Of a DNA stretch of 64,000 nucleotides, positions 53,016 to 60,583 are shown in pieces. The translations under genes were made by a program, and so were the position numbers. Within the stretch, counting starts at the first letter, position 1, and the number at the start of each line of letters is the position of its first letter. The stretch spans positions 57,471 to 121,470 of the forward strand of contig JAUXRX010000023.1 in NCBI GenBank assembly GCA_030681645.1, read 5' to 3'. A model generated the notes under the pieces. It searched no databases. It was not told the DNA's origin and saw only the letters and a program-made list of their open reading frames with translations. Source of the stretch: Archangium sp. GTDB taxonomy: Bacteria; Myxococcota; Myxococcia; Myxococcales; Myxococcaceae.

Positions 53016-55237
53016 AGGCGCTGTCGCTCATCTGGACGCTGCTCGCCGCGGCGCTCCTGGCGCACCAGGTCCACCTCTGGACGGGAGGCCTGCAGGTCGA
53101 GACCGATCTGCTCTCGCTGCTCCCCAGGGACGAACGCGATCTCGCCGCCGAAGAAGCGCTGCGCCACCTCTCGGACGCCGCTTCGCGCTCGGTGGTGGTG
53201 CTGATCACCGGGCCCACCGAAGCCGACTCGCTGGCCGCCGCCGATCAGTTCGCCGCCGCGCTGAGCCCAGCTCACCTGAAGCCCATCGCCGGGCCCACCG
53301 CGGACACCTCAGTGCTCAATGAGTTGCTCCCGTATCGCGAGCGCCTGCTCACCCTCGCCCAGCTGAAACGGCTCGCCGGTGCGAGCCCCGAAGCGCTCGA
53401 GCAGCGCGCGCTGCTGCAGCTGCAGCAGCCGGTCGCCCAGCGCCTCGGGGAGTTCCGCGACGATCCTCTCCAGCTCTTCCCCGAGTTCCTGCGGGAACGC
53501 GCGCTGGCCACGAAGGTGCGGCCCGTGGGCAGGCACCTGGTGGTCGGGCACTCCGTCCTCCTCCGCTACCAGCTCGCCGGAGCGGCCTTCGCGCTCGACG
53601 GCATCGCCCACCTCGCCACCGCGCTCGACGAAGCGAAGAAGGCGCTCCCTTCCGACGTCGAGGTGCTCGCGGCTGGCGTTCCGCTCTTCGCCGAGGCCGC
53701 GGCCGTGCAGGCGAACGCCGAGGTGAGCACGGTCGGTCTCGGCTCGCTCCTGGCCATCCTGGTCATCATGTGGCTCGCCTTCCGGTCTCCGCGGCCGCTC
53801 CTGCTGGTGGTGCTCTCGGTGCTGATGGGCGTGGCCTCGGGCCTCTCGGTCTGCGTGCTGCTCTTCGGCAAGGTGCACCTGATGACGCTGGTGTTCGGCG
53901 CGGGGCTGGTCGGCGTCGCCGAGGACTACGGCATTCACTACTTCGCCTCGCGGCAGGCGCAGCCCGGTCGCGATCGCCGCGAGCTCTTGCGTCACCTCAC
54001 GCCGGGCCTCTTCCTCGCCATGCTCACCAGCGTCGCGGGCTACGTGATGCTGGCGATCGCGCCGATGCCGGGGCTGCGGCAGGTGGCCGTCTTTTCCTCG
54101 GTCGGGCTCGCCGGCGCCTTCCTCACCGTGCTCGCCTGGTTCCCCACGCTCGATCGGGGCGAGGTGAAGCCGACCCGGTTCGCGGCCGCCTGGGCCGCGA
54201 CGCGCTCGAAGTGGCCGGCGCTCTCGGGGCGCGCGCTGGCGGTGGCGGTGCTGGTGAGCTCGCTCGTCACCGCGCTCGGCTTCTCCCGGCTCTCCGCGCT
54301 CGACGACATCCGCGCGCTGCAGACCAGCCCGAAGGCGCTGCTCGACGCGCAGCGCACCATCGCCGCGCGCATCGGCCTGCCCAGCCCGGCCCAGTTCTTC
54401 ATCGTGCGTGGTGACAGCGAGGCCGAGCGCCTGGAGCGCGAAGAGGCGCTCGCCGCGCAGTTGGACGCGCTGGCCCAGCGCGGAGTGCTCACCGGCTACG
54501 ACGCCGTCTCCTCGTGGGTCCCTTCGCCGCGCCGCCAGGAGCAGCAGCAGGGCGCCTTCGTGCGCGCGCGTGACACCGTGCTCACGCGGCTGGCCGGGGA
54601 GCTCGAAGACGGGCCACTGCCCGCGCCGTCGCCGCTGCTCACGGTGGACACGGTGCTGGCCACTTCGCTGGGCAGCGCGCTCGCGCCGCTCTGGATGAAG
54701 GACGCGAGCGTGGTGCTGGTGCACGCGCCCGACCGGGAGCGGCTGTCTGAGCTGGCCCTGCTGTCGTCACTCCCCGGAGTGCGCTTCGTCGATCGCACGG
54801 CCGAGCTCTCGTCGCTGATGCGGCGCTGGCGCGTGGGCATGAGCGAGCTGCTCTTCGCGGGCTACGCGGTGATCTTCCTCGCGCTCTTCTGGCGCTTCCG
54901 CGGCCGCGCGTGGCGAGCGCTGCTGCCCACCGCCGTCGCCTCGGGCCTGGCGATCGCCACGGTGGGTTTCCTGGGTGAGCCGCTCACGCTCTTCCACGTG
55001 CTCGCGCTGTGGCTGCTGCTGGGCATGGGGGTGGACTACGGCATCTTCCTGCTCGAGCACCCGGCGGACGGCGGCGAGGCCTGGCTGGCGGTGGGGCTGG
55101 GCGCGGTGTCGACGCTGCTCTCGTTCGGCCTGCTGGCCGTGTCCACCACGCCCGCCATCCACGCGTTCGGCGTCACGCTGGGCGTGGGGGTGAGTTTGGT
55201 CTGGCTGCTCTCGCCGCTCACCCAGCAGAAGGCCTGA
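53012..55237 (+). CDS. apeM: MMPL/RND-type exporter, ApeM-like, with probable CTG start
   Basis: A 741-residue MMPL-family inner-membrane exporter. The natural N-terminus (LKALSLIWTLLAAALLAH, then TDLLSLLPRDERDLAAEEA) is in frame from 53012 and matches the first helix and periplasmic start of the family, but no ATG, GTG or TTG occurs there. CTG 53012 overlaps the apeL stop as CTGA, as ATGA junctions do elsewhere in this operon. The first conventional start (GTG, 53186) would remove the first helix and about 58 residues. Two six-helix bundles with large periplasmic loops follow, including FGAGLVGVAEDYGIHY and LLLGMGVDYGIFLLEH. It would flip or extrude the polyene lipid. Confidence 0.82.
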   Translation: MKALSLIWTLLAAALLAHQVHLWTGGLQVETDLLSLLPRDERDLAAEEALRHLSDAASRSVVVLITGPTEADSLAAADQFAAALSPAHLKPIAGPTADTSVLNELLPYRERLLTLAQLKRLAGASPEALEQRALLQLQQPVAQRLGEFRDDPLQLFPEFLRERALATKVRPVGRHLVVGHSVLLRYQLAGAAFALDGIAHLATALDEAKKALPSDVEVLAAGVPLFAEAAAVQANAEVSTVGLGSLLAILVIMWLAFRSPRPLLLVVLSVLMGVASGLSVCVLLFGKVHLMTLVFGAGLVGVAEDYGIHYFASRQAQPGRDRRELLRHLTPGLFLAMLTSVAGYVMLAIAPMPGLRQVAVFSSVGLAGAFLTVLAWFPTLDRGEVKPTRFAAAWAATRSKWPALSGRALAVAVLVSSLVTALGFSRLSALDDIRALQTSPKALLDAQRTIAARIGLPSPAQFFIVRGDSEAERLEREEALAAQLDALAQRGVLTGYDAVSSWVPSPRRQEQQQGAFVRARDTVLTRLAGELEDGPLPAPSPLLTVDTVLATSLGSALAPLWMKDASVVLVHAPDRERLSELALLSSLPGVRFVDRTAELSSLMRRWRVGMSELLFAGYAVIFLALFWRFRGRAWRALLPTAVASGLAIATVGFLGEPLTLFHVLALWLLLGMGVDYGIFLLEHPADGGEAWLAVGLGAVSTLLSFGLLAVSTTPAIHAFGVTLGVGVSLVWLLSPLTQQKA

Positions 55238-55801
55238 CTACGGCCACCAGTCCGCGAGCTTGATCTTCAACTCGGGAAACGGGGCGAGGCCGCTGAGCGT
55301 GTCGGACTCAGACCAGGTTCCGAGCAGCTGCCAGGCGCTGCCCACCAACTCGAACGCCTCCAGCACCCGCGCGTTGGGATCGATGAGCCAGAGGTGCGGC
55401 ACTCCCTGCTGGGCGTAGAGGCGCCGCTTCGGCCCCAGGTCTTTGAGGCGGGTGGAGTCAGAGAGGATCTCGCAGACCCAGTCGGGCCTCGGGCGAATCG
55501 GGTTCTCGTCGAAGCGGTCTGCGAACCGCTCGCGGCGCCAACCCGTGACGTCGGGCACGACCTCTTCGTCCGTCGGAAAACGGACGGAGACCTCGCTGGC
55601 GAGCACCCATGCGCCGCCCCGGCCTCCGGGCCCGCCCTTCTTCAGCAGCGAGACGATCTCGTCCTCAGCCGTCTGGTGGCGCAGGTTGGGCCGGCCCATG
55701 ACGTAGGCCGCCCCGTCGATGACCTCCCCTGACGTGCCGTCGGGCAGCGCCGCGAGCTCCGCGAGGAGCTCGGCGTTGGTCTTCAGGCGCGGCGCGGACA
55801 T
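55238..55801 (-). CDS. Uma2-family (DUF820) putative nuclease
   Basis: A 187-residue Uma2-family protein with the PD-(D/E)XK-like core: GEVIDGAAYVMGRPN, VVPDVTGWRRERF (the Asp of the fold), WVCEILSDSTRLKDLGPKRRLYAQQGVPHLWLID. The family is common in cyanobacteria and myxobacteria and is related to restriction endonucleases, but its biological role is not known. It is convergent with apeM, with adjacent stops, and marks the end of the pigment locus. Confidence 0.85.
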   Translation of the reverse strand: MSAPRLKTNAELLAELAALPDGTSGEVIDGAAYVMGRPNLRHQTAEDEIVSLLKKGGPGGRGGAWVLASEVSVRFPTDEEVVPDVTGWRRERFADRFDENPIRPRPDWVCEILSDSTRLKDLGPKRRLYAQQGVPHLWLIDPNARVLEAFELVGSAWQLLGTWSESDTLSGLAPFPELKIKLADWWP

Positions 55802-55885
55802 GAGGCGAGTCTAGCGGCTTGCATTGACCCCTGCGATGCGCGGAGTAGTTTCCGGGCCCTCAATCTCCACGAGGGGGAAGCACCC

Positions 55886-56773
55886 ATGGCGACGTCGAAG
55901 TCCAAGAAGCCCGCAGCGAAGAAGCCGGTTGCCGCGAAGAAGCCTGCCGCCGTCAAGCAGCTGCCTGATTCGGTGGCGGTCAAGACGCTGGGCTCGCTGC
56001 CTGCGCTCACCGGCAAGCTGCGCGCCGCGTTCCGCTCTGCCTTCACCGACGAGCAGTGCGACGCGTGGGGTGCGCAGACGAAGGCGAAGAACGTGATCGA
56101 CGAGGCCGAGAAGTTCGTGGCCACCATGAACCGCGCGCTCAAGGACAACACCGACGTCACCTATTCGCGCCGCCGCCTCACGTTCCTGTGCGAGCTGCTC
56201 GTGCTGCTCGAGGACGAGGTCGCCCACACCACCGACACCACCGGCGCCGATCTGCGCGCGACCCGCGGCGCTGCGCTGGCCGTGGCGAACAACGCGCGCA
56301 AGGACCTCGCGCGTCGCCTGCGCGCGCTCGCGGGTGGCCAGCAGAAGCTGCTGGGTGAGGTTGCCCAGGTCGCGCCGGCCGCCGAGACCTCGCCGACCGA
56401 CGTGCAGGACTCGCTCACCGCGACCATCGACCTCGGCGTGAAGCTGCGCCGCAACGAGATCATGGAAGCGCTGGCGGATGACGTGGGCCTCACCGAGGCG
56501 CGGCTCAACAGCGCCTACGCCGCGCTCGAGGCGCTGGCGGGTGCACGATCGGTCTCGCTCAACGCGGCCGCCCACGAAGGTGACGCGCCGTCGGTCAACC
56601 GCATCGAGGGCCGTGTCCTCCGCGAGATGCGCCTGGCGCAGCGGCTGTTCAACGAGTCGCGCGAGGCGGGCGTCAACGTGCCCGCGCTGATCGCCGGCCC
56701 GAGCCTCAAGGCGATCTTCGGCAAGGCCGACGCCGTCGAGGCGCCCGCGCCGACGCCTCCGCCGCCGAGCTGA
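55886..56773 (+). CDS. Hypothetical protein with histone-H1-like Lys/Ala/Pro N-terminus
   Basis: A 295-residue protein. SD GAGGGGGAAG precedes the ATG. The first 25 residues are a basic KKPAAKKPVAAKK repeat like that of histone-H1/AlgP-type proteins and may bind DNA or another polyanion. The rest is predominantly alpha-helical (FVATMNRALKDNT, LCELLVLLEDEV, NNARKDLARRLRAL) and ends with a Pro-rich tail. No catalytic motif seen. I do not recognise the family. Confidence 0.7.
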   Translation: MATSKSKKPAAKKPVAAKKPAAVKQLPDSVAVKTLGSLPALTGKLRAAFRSAFTDEQCDAWGAQTKAKNVIDEAEKFVATMNRALKDNTDVTYSRRRLTFLCELLVLLEDEVAHTTDTTGADLRATRGAALAVANNARKDLARRLRALAGGQQKLLGEVAQVAPAAETSPTDVQDSLTATIDLGVKLRRNEIMEALADDVGLTEARLNSAYAALEALAGARSVSLNAAAHEGDAPSVNRIEGRVLREMRLAQRLFNESREAGVNVPALIAGPSLKAIFGKADAVEAPAPTPPPPS

Positions 56774-56780
56774 TCTCACC

Positions 56781-56826
56781 TGCCTCCCTCTCCCCGCGGG
56801 GGAGAGGGTCGGGGAGAGGGCGACCC
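56781..56826. repeat. GC-rich palindromic repeat, family A
   Basis: CCCTCTCCCC (56786-56795) pairs with GGGGAGAGGG (56799-56808), followed by GTCGGGGAGAGGGCGAC. Directly after the H1-like gene and next to the minisatellite. Confidence 0.88.
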
Positions 56827-56839
56827 TGCCGCCCGTGAG

Positions 56840-57065
56840 CGCTTGCCGGGTTCCTGAAGCCACGTGCCGGGCTTCCGGAGAGCAGTTGCCCTGTGCCTGG
56901 GGGCACTTGCCGTGCTCCCAGGGGTACTTGCCGTGCTCCCGAGGGCACTTGCCGCGCTCCCGAGGGCACTTGCCGTGCTCCCGAGGGCATTTGCCGTGCT
57001 CCCCACCACACTTGCTGCGTTCCGCTGGGCACCTGCCTCGCTCCGCAGGCGCACTTGCCGCTTTG
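56840..57065. repeat. 21-bp minisatellite, about 11 copies
   Basis: Units of the type CACTTGCCGTGCTCCCGAGGG start at 56861, 56883, 56904, 56925, 56946, 56967, 56988, 57009, 57030 and 57052, a near-constant 21-bp period. Central copies are nearly identical and outer ones are degenerate. It fills the gap between two convergent genes. Both strands are open across it because 21 is a multiple of three; I do not accept these as genes. Confidence 0.9.
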
Positions 57066-57095
57066 GTTTGCCCTCTCCCCCGGCACTGAGATCGA

Positions 57096-59186
57096 TCAGT
57101 TTCCGATCAACGGCGTCGGCGTGCCCGGGCTCACCAGCCACAGTTGGTGCGAGGCGCGCGTCACCGCGACGTGCAGGCGGCGCCGGCCTTCGTCGGTGCC
57201 CGGCCAGTGCATGGCGCTGGCGTCGGCCACCACCACGTAGTCCCACTCGAGGCCCTTCACCGAGTCGACGTCGGTGACGTCGAGCCCCGGCGTGAAGGGG
57301 AACTCGCCGCGCTCCACCAGCCGCGTGTTCTGCAGGTGCGCCACCAGCTCGTAGAACCGCTTCGCCGTCTGGGCGTCGGCCGTGATCACCGCCACCGACG
57401 CGTGCGGCTCGGCGTCGAGCAGCTCCTTGAGCGCCCCCGCCAGGAACAGGTGCGCCGGGGCCTCCCCGGGGAAGTGGAAGCGCCCCACCGGCACGCCCTC
57501 GCGCGACGCCTTCACCGGAGTCGCAGGCGCGAGCGGCCCCAACACCTGCCGCGCCAACTCGGCGATCGGCCGCGGACACCGGTAGCTGGTGGTCAACCGC
57601 ACCGTGGCGGCGCCCGCCGCGCCCGCCACCTCGAGGCTCCGCGGCCAGCCCGCGAAGGACGAGTGCGTCTGCTGCGCCTCGTCGCCCGCCAGCGTGAGGC
57701 CCTCGAATTCCCGGGTGGTGGCGCGCAGCGTCTCGAAGTCGAACAGCGAGAAGTCTTCCGCCTCGTCGAGCACGAGGTGCGAGGCCTGCGGCAACTGCAG
57801 GAGCGAGCGCCACGAGAGCATCGAGAGCAGCAGCGGCAGATCTTCGACGTCGATCGAGCCCGCCAGCTCGTCGGGCGTGCCTTCGTCGAGCCCGCGCCCG
57901 TCGATGGCCGTGCGCATCGACTCGTCGGTGATGTCTCGCGCGTCGAACCGGGTCTGGAGTTGAAGCGACGTGTGCTCCACCGTCTCGGCGATCGCCGTGG
58001 TGGGCAGCGTGCCACCCGCCGCGCTCACCACGCGCGCCAGGAACGCCGAGTCAGACAGGAACAACGCCAGCTGACGCCACAGCGGGCGCACCTCGGCCTT
58101 CACCGTCTTCTCCTTCGAGATCACCTCGCGGAGCGCGTCGTAGAGGGCAGGGTGGCGCTTGAGCGAGGTCACCAGCGCAGGCGGCTCGAGGTTGACCCTC
58201 GGCAGGGGCCCGAACGCACGCCGCGCCATGCGCAGCAGGAAGTCGTCGAGCGTGTGCACCACCTCGGGACCGACGTCGTCGTCCTTCTCGGGGGCCGGCA
58301 GCAGCGGCGCCAGCAGCCGCTGGGCCAGGCGCGCGAGGCCCTGCTCGGGCACCACCACCCGCGCCCGCACCAGCGGGATCCGTTCGGGATCTCCCACCGT
58401 CAGCCGCGCCAGGCGGTGCAGCGCCACCGTCGTCTTGCCGCTGCCTGCGCTGCCGAGCACCAGCAGCGGCTCGTCGGCGGGAGCGGCGATCGCGGCGTAC
58501 TGCTCTGCGTCGAGCAGCGCGGTGACGTCGACGCGCGTGCCCTTCGCCTGCGCGCCGACCGAGACGCCGAGCTGCCCGTCGCGCGCCGAGGTGCCCGCGC
58601 CTCCGGTGGCCAGCGAGCTGGTGCCGCGCGACCGCCACGTGCCGTCGACGTCGCGGAACAGCGAGAAGTCGTCGCCGAGCAGCTGCATCAGCTTGCCCTG
58701 GTGAATCACCACCACCCGGCGCATCGTCACCGTGCCCGTGGCCAGCCGCCCGGGGAGCTGCTCTTCGAAGTGATCGCCCTCGCGGTAGCGGTAGAAGAGC
58801 TGCGCCACCGGGGCCACGCGCCAGTCCACCACCCGCAGGTTCTGCCGGGTGTCGATGAAGGTGCCGTGGCCCAGCAGGTAGTCGCGCGACTCGCCCTCTT
58901 CCTCCAGGCGCAGGTGGGCGAGGTAGGGCGAACGGCCGTCGGGCAACACCGACTGCGTGCGCGCGGAGAGCTGTTGGCGCAGGGCCAGCTCGTGCAGCAG
59001 CGTGCCCACGTCGTCTTCGTCTTCAGCCGCGGCTTCTTCACGCAGGCTGCGCAGCTCGTCGGCGGACACGGTGAGGCGCGCCACCGGCGTCGCGGCTTTG
59101 GCCGCGGCCAGGGCGTCCTGCACCTTGAGGAGGAAGGTCTCTTCTTCCGCGAGCGCGGCGGCTTCTCGTTCGCTGAGCGTGCTCAT
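57096..59186 (-). CDS. HelD-like UvrD/Rep-family helicase
   Basis: A 696-residue SF1 ATPase starting at ATG 59186 (a GTG at 59198 is an alternative). The N-terminus is a helical, charged coiled coil (LRSLREEAAAEDEDDVGTLL) as in HelD proteins, followed by an RNA-polymerase-contact-like beta region. Helicase motifs: Walker A LVLGSAGSGKTTVALHR, Walker B HLVLDEAEDFS, LAGDEAQQTH, TTSYRCPRPI, DVDSVKGLEWDYVVVAD and LHVAVTRASHQLWLV. HelD-type proteins can release stalled RNA polymerase; others act as DNA helicase IV. The N-terminal coiled coil favours the HelD side. Confidence 0.85.
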   Translation of the reverse strand: MSTLSEREAAALAEEETFLLKVQDALAAAKAATPVARLTVSADELRSLREEAAAEDEDDVGTLLHELALRQQLSARTQSVLPDGRSPYLAHLRLEEEGESRDYLLGHGTFIDTRQNLRVVDWRVAPVAQLFYRYREGDHFEEQLPGRLATGTVTMRRVVVIHQGKLMQLLGDDFSLFRDVDGTWRSRGTSSLATGGAGTSARDGQLGVSVGAQAKGTRVDVTALLDAEQYAAIAAPADEPLLVLGSAGSGKTTVALHRLARLTVGDPERIPLVRARVVVPEQGLARLAQRLLAPLLPAPEKDDDVGPEVVHTLDDFLLRMARRAFGPLPRVNLEPPALVTSLKRHPALYDALREVISKEKTVKAEVRPLWRQLALFLSDSAFLARVVSAAGGTLPTTAIAETVEHTSLQLQTRFDARDITDESMRTAIDGRGLDEGTPDELAGSIDVEDLPLLLSMLSWRSLLQLPQASHLVLDEAEDFSLFDFETLRATTREFEGLTLAGDEAQQTHSSFAGWPRSLEVAGAAGAATVRLTTSYRCPRPIAELARQVLGPLAPATPVKASREGVPVGRFHFPGEAPAHLFLAGALKELLDAEPHASVAVITADAQTAKRFYELVAHLQNTRLVERGEFPFTPGLDVTDVDSVKGLEWDYVVVADASAMHWPGTDEGRRRLHVAVTRASHQLWLVSPGTPTPLIGN

Positions 59187-59266
59187 CGGGGCGCGCACCT
59201 TACCGCCTTGGCCCGCTCGCGCCGAGGCGTGATTGTGCTGCTTGCAGCGGCTTCCTCGTGCGTTAC

Positions 59267-59578
59267 ATGAAGCCCGGCATGCGCGCGCACCTCCATTCCC
59301 TGGCTCGATGGTCGCGGCTGGTGATGGCCTGCCTGGCGGTCGGGGCCGCGGTGAGCCCTGCCCAGGTGGCGAGCGCGGCTGAGCCGGTCGGCGTGGTGCA
59401 AGGTGGACCCGGGAAGAAGCCCCTCGCGGTCGCGCCGGTGGTGGCCGCTGTCAGGCCGCCCCAGGCAGCGTTCGTGGGCGAAGCCGCTCTACCGGACCTG
59501 CCGGGCCTCGTGCGCGCGACCCTGCCACGCGCTTCGGGGCTGGCGCTGTTCCTGCTGCATCGCGCGCTCCTGCGCTGA
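59267..59578 (+). CDS. Small secreted protein, hypothetical
   Basis: A 103-residue frame starting at ATG 59267, divergent from the helicase gene. A hydrophobic segment (LVMACLAVGAAVSPAQVASA) could be a signal peptide after a basic lead; the rest is Ala/Pro-rich without recognised domains. There is no strong SD. It might be real or a chance frame in GC-rich sequence. Confidence 0.4.
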   Translation: MKPGMRAHLHSLARWSRLVMACLAVGAAVSPAQVASAAEPVGVVQGGPGKKPLAVAPVVAAVRPPQAAFVGEAALPDLPGLVRATLPRASGLALFLLHRALLR

Positions 59579-59661
59579 GCGGCTCGGACGCCCTCCACCC
59601 CCAGTTCTCTCTTTCATTTCGACGCGGGCCGTCTCACGACGGGCCTGCCAGGAGCACTTCC

Positions 59662-60570
59662 ATGAAGCTCGCAGCACACCACCCGTTTCTGTCGGCGAAG
59701 AAGAAGGCGCAGTACCTCGAGTTCAACGCGCAGCGGTCGAAGGCCTGGCCGGTGCCCTTCGAAGAGAAGATCGTCGAGACCGCGCAGGGCCACACGTTCA
59801 TCCGGGTGAGCGGGCCCGTCGACGCGCCGCCCCTGGTGCTGCTGCCGGGCGGAGGCACGCATTCGCTGATGTGGATCCCCAACATCGCGGGGCTCTCCGC
59901 GCACTACCGGACGTATGCGATCGACAGCATCATCGACGTCGGCCGCAGCGCGAACACGGTGCCGATCAAGACCGCCGACGATCTCACCCAGTGGCTCGAG
60001 GACCTCTTCGAAGCGTTGGGGCTCCGGTCCGGAGTGCGGCTGGTGGGGCTCTCGCACGGGGCGTGGTCGGCCGCGCAGTACGCGCATCGCTTCCCCGCTC
60101 GCCTGGCGAAGGTGGTGCTGCTGGCGCCCGCCGGGTGGGTGTTGCCGCTCAGCCCGAAGTTCCTCTTCTCCATGATGCGGGTCGTGCTCTGGCCCCGCCG
60201 CTACTTCATCCGCAAGGTGTACCTGGAGAGCCTGCCGCTTCTCGTGGCCACGGGAGAGGCTGGCTTGAAGCTCATCGAAGAGATGACGGAAGAGCTCGCG
60301 CTGGCCTTCGAGTGCTTCGGGCTCATGCGCATGTCGAAGCTCCTCGAGCCGGTCGTGGTCGAGGACGCGAAGCTGAACCTCGACGTCCCCACCCTGTTCG
60401 TCGTGGGCGAACACGAGACGATCTACCCGGCGAAGGCCGCGCTGGACCGGCTCGCGCGGGTGGCGCCGCAGATCAAGACGGCGGTGATCGACGGCGCGGG
60501 GCACGAGATGACCTGGCTCAAGCCAGACGCGGTGAACCGCGTGGTGCTCGACTTCCTCGACGCGAGGTGA
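59662..60570 (+). CDS. Alpha/beta hydrolase
   Basis: A 302-residue soluble hydrolase. LVLLPGGGTHSLMWIPN is the oxyanion strand, GLSHGAWSAAQ the nucleophile elbow (Ser), VVGEHETIYPA the acidic position and GAGHEMTW the catalytic His. It looks like an esterase or carboxylesterase of the general proline-iminopeptidase/lactonase group; the substrate is unknown. ATG 59662 follows a CAGGAG six bases upstream. Convergent with the collagen-like lipoprotein gene with 13 bp between. Confidence 0.85.
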   Translation: MKLAAHHPFLSAKKKAQYLEFNAQRSKAWPVPFEEKIVETAQGHTFIRVSGPVDAPPLVLLPGGGTHSLMWIPNIAGLSAHYRTYAIDSIIDVGRSANTVPIKTADDLTQWLEDLFEALGLRSGVRLVGLSHGAWSAAQYAHRFPARLAKVVLLAPAGWVLPLSPKFLFSMMRVVLWPRRYFIRKVYLESLPLLVATGEAGLKLIEEMTEELALAFECFGLMRMSKLLEPVVVEDAKLNLDVPTLFVVGEHETIYPAKAALDRLARVAPQIKTAVIDGAGHEMTWLKPDAVNRVVLDFLDAR

Positions 60571-60583
60571 CTCGCGGGTGGAA

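Noticed and set aside
56840..57240. Leu/Ala/Pro or Ser-Gly-Ala-Arg-Gln repeat proteins encoded across the minisatellite
   Set aside because: Repeats with a period divisible by three leave every frame open; there is no signal, domain or conserved neighbour context.
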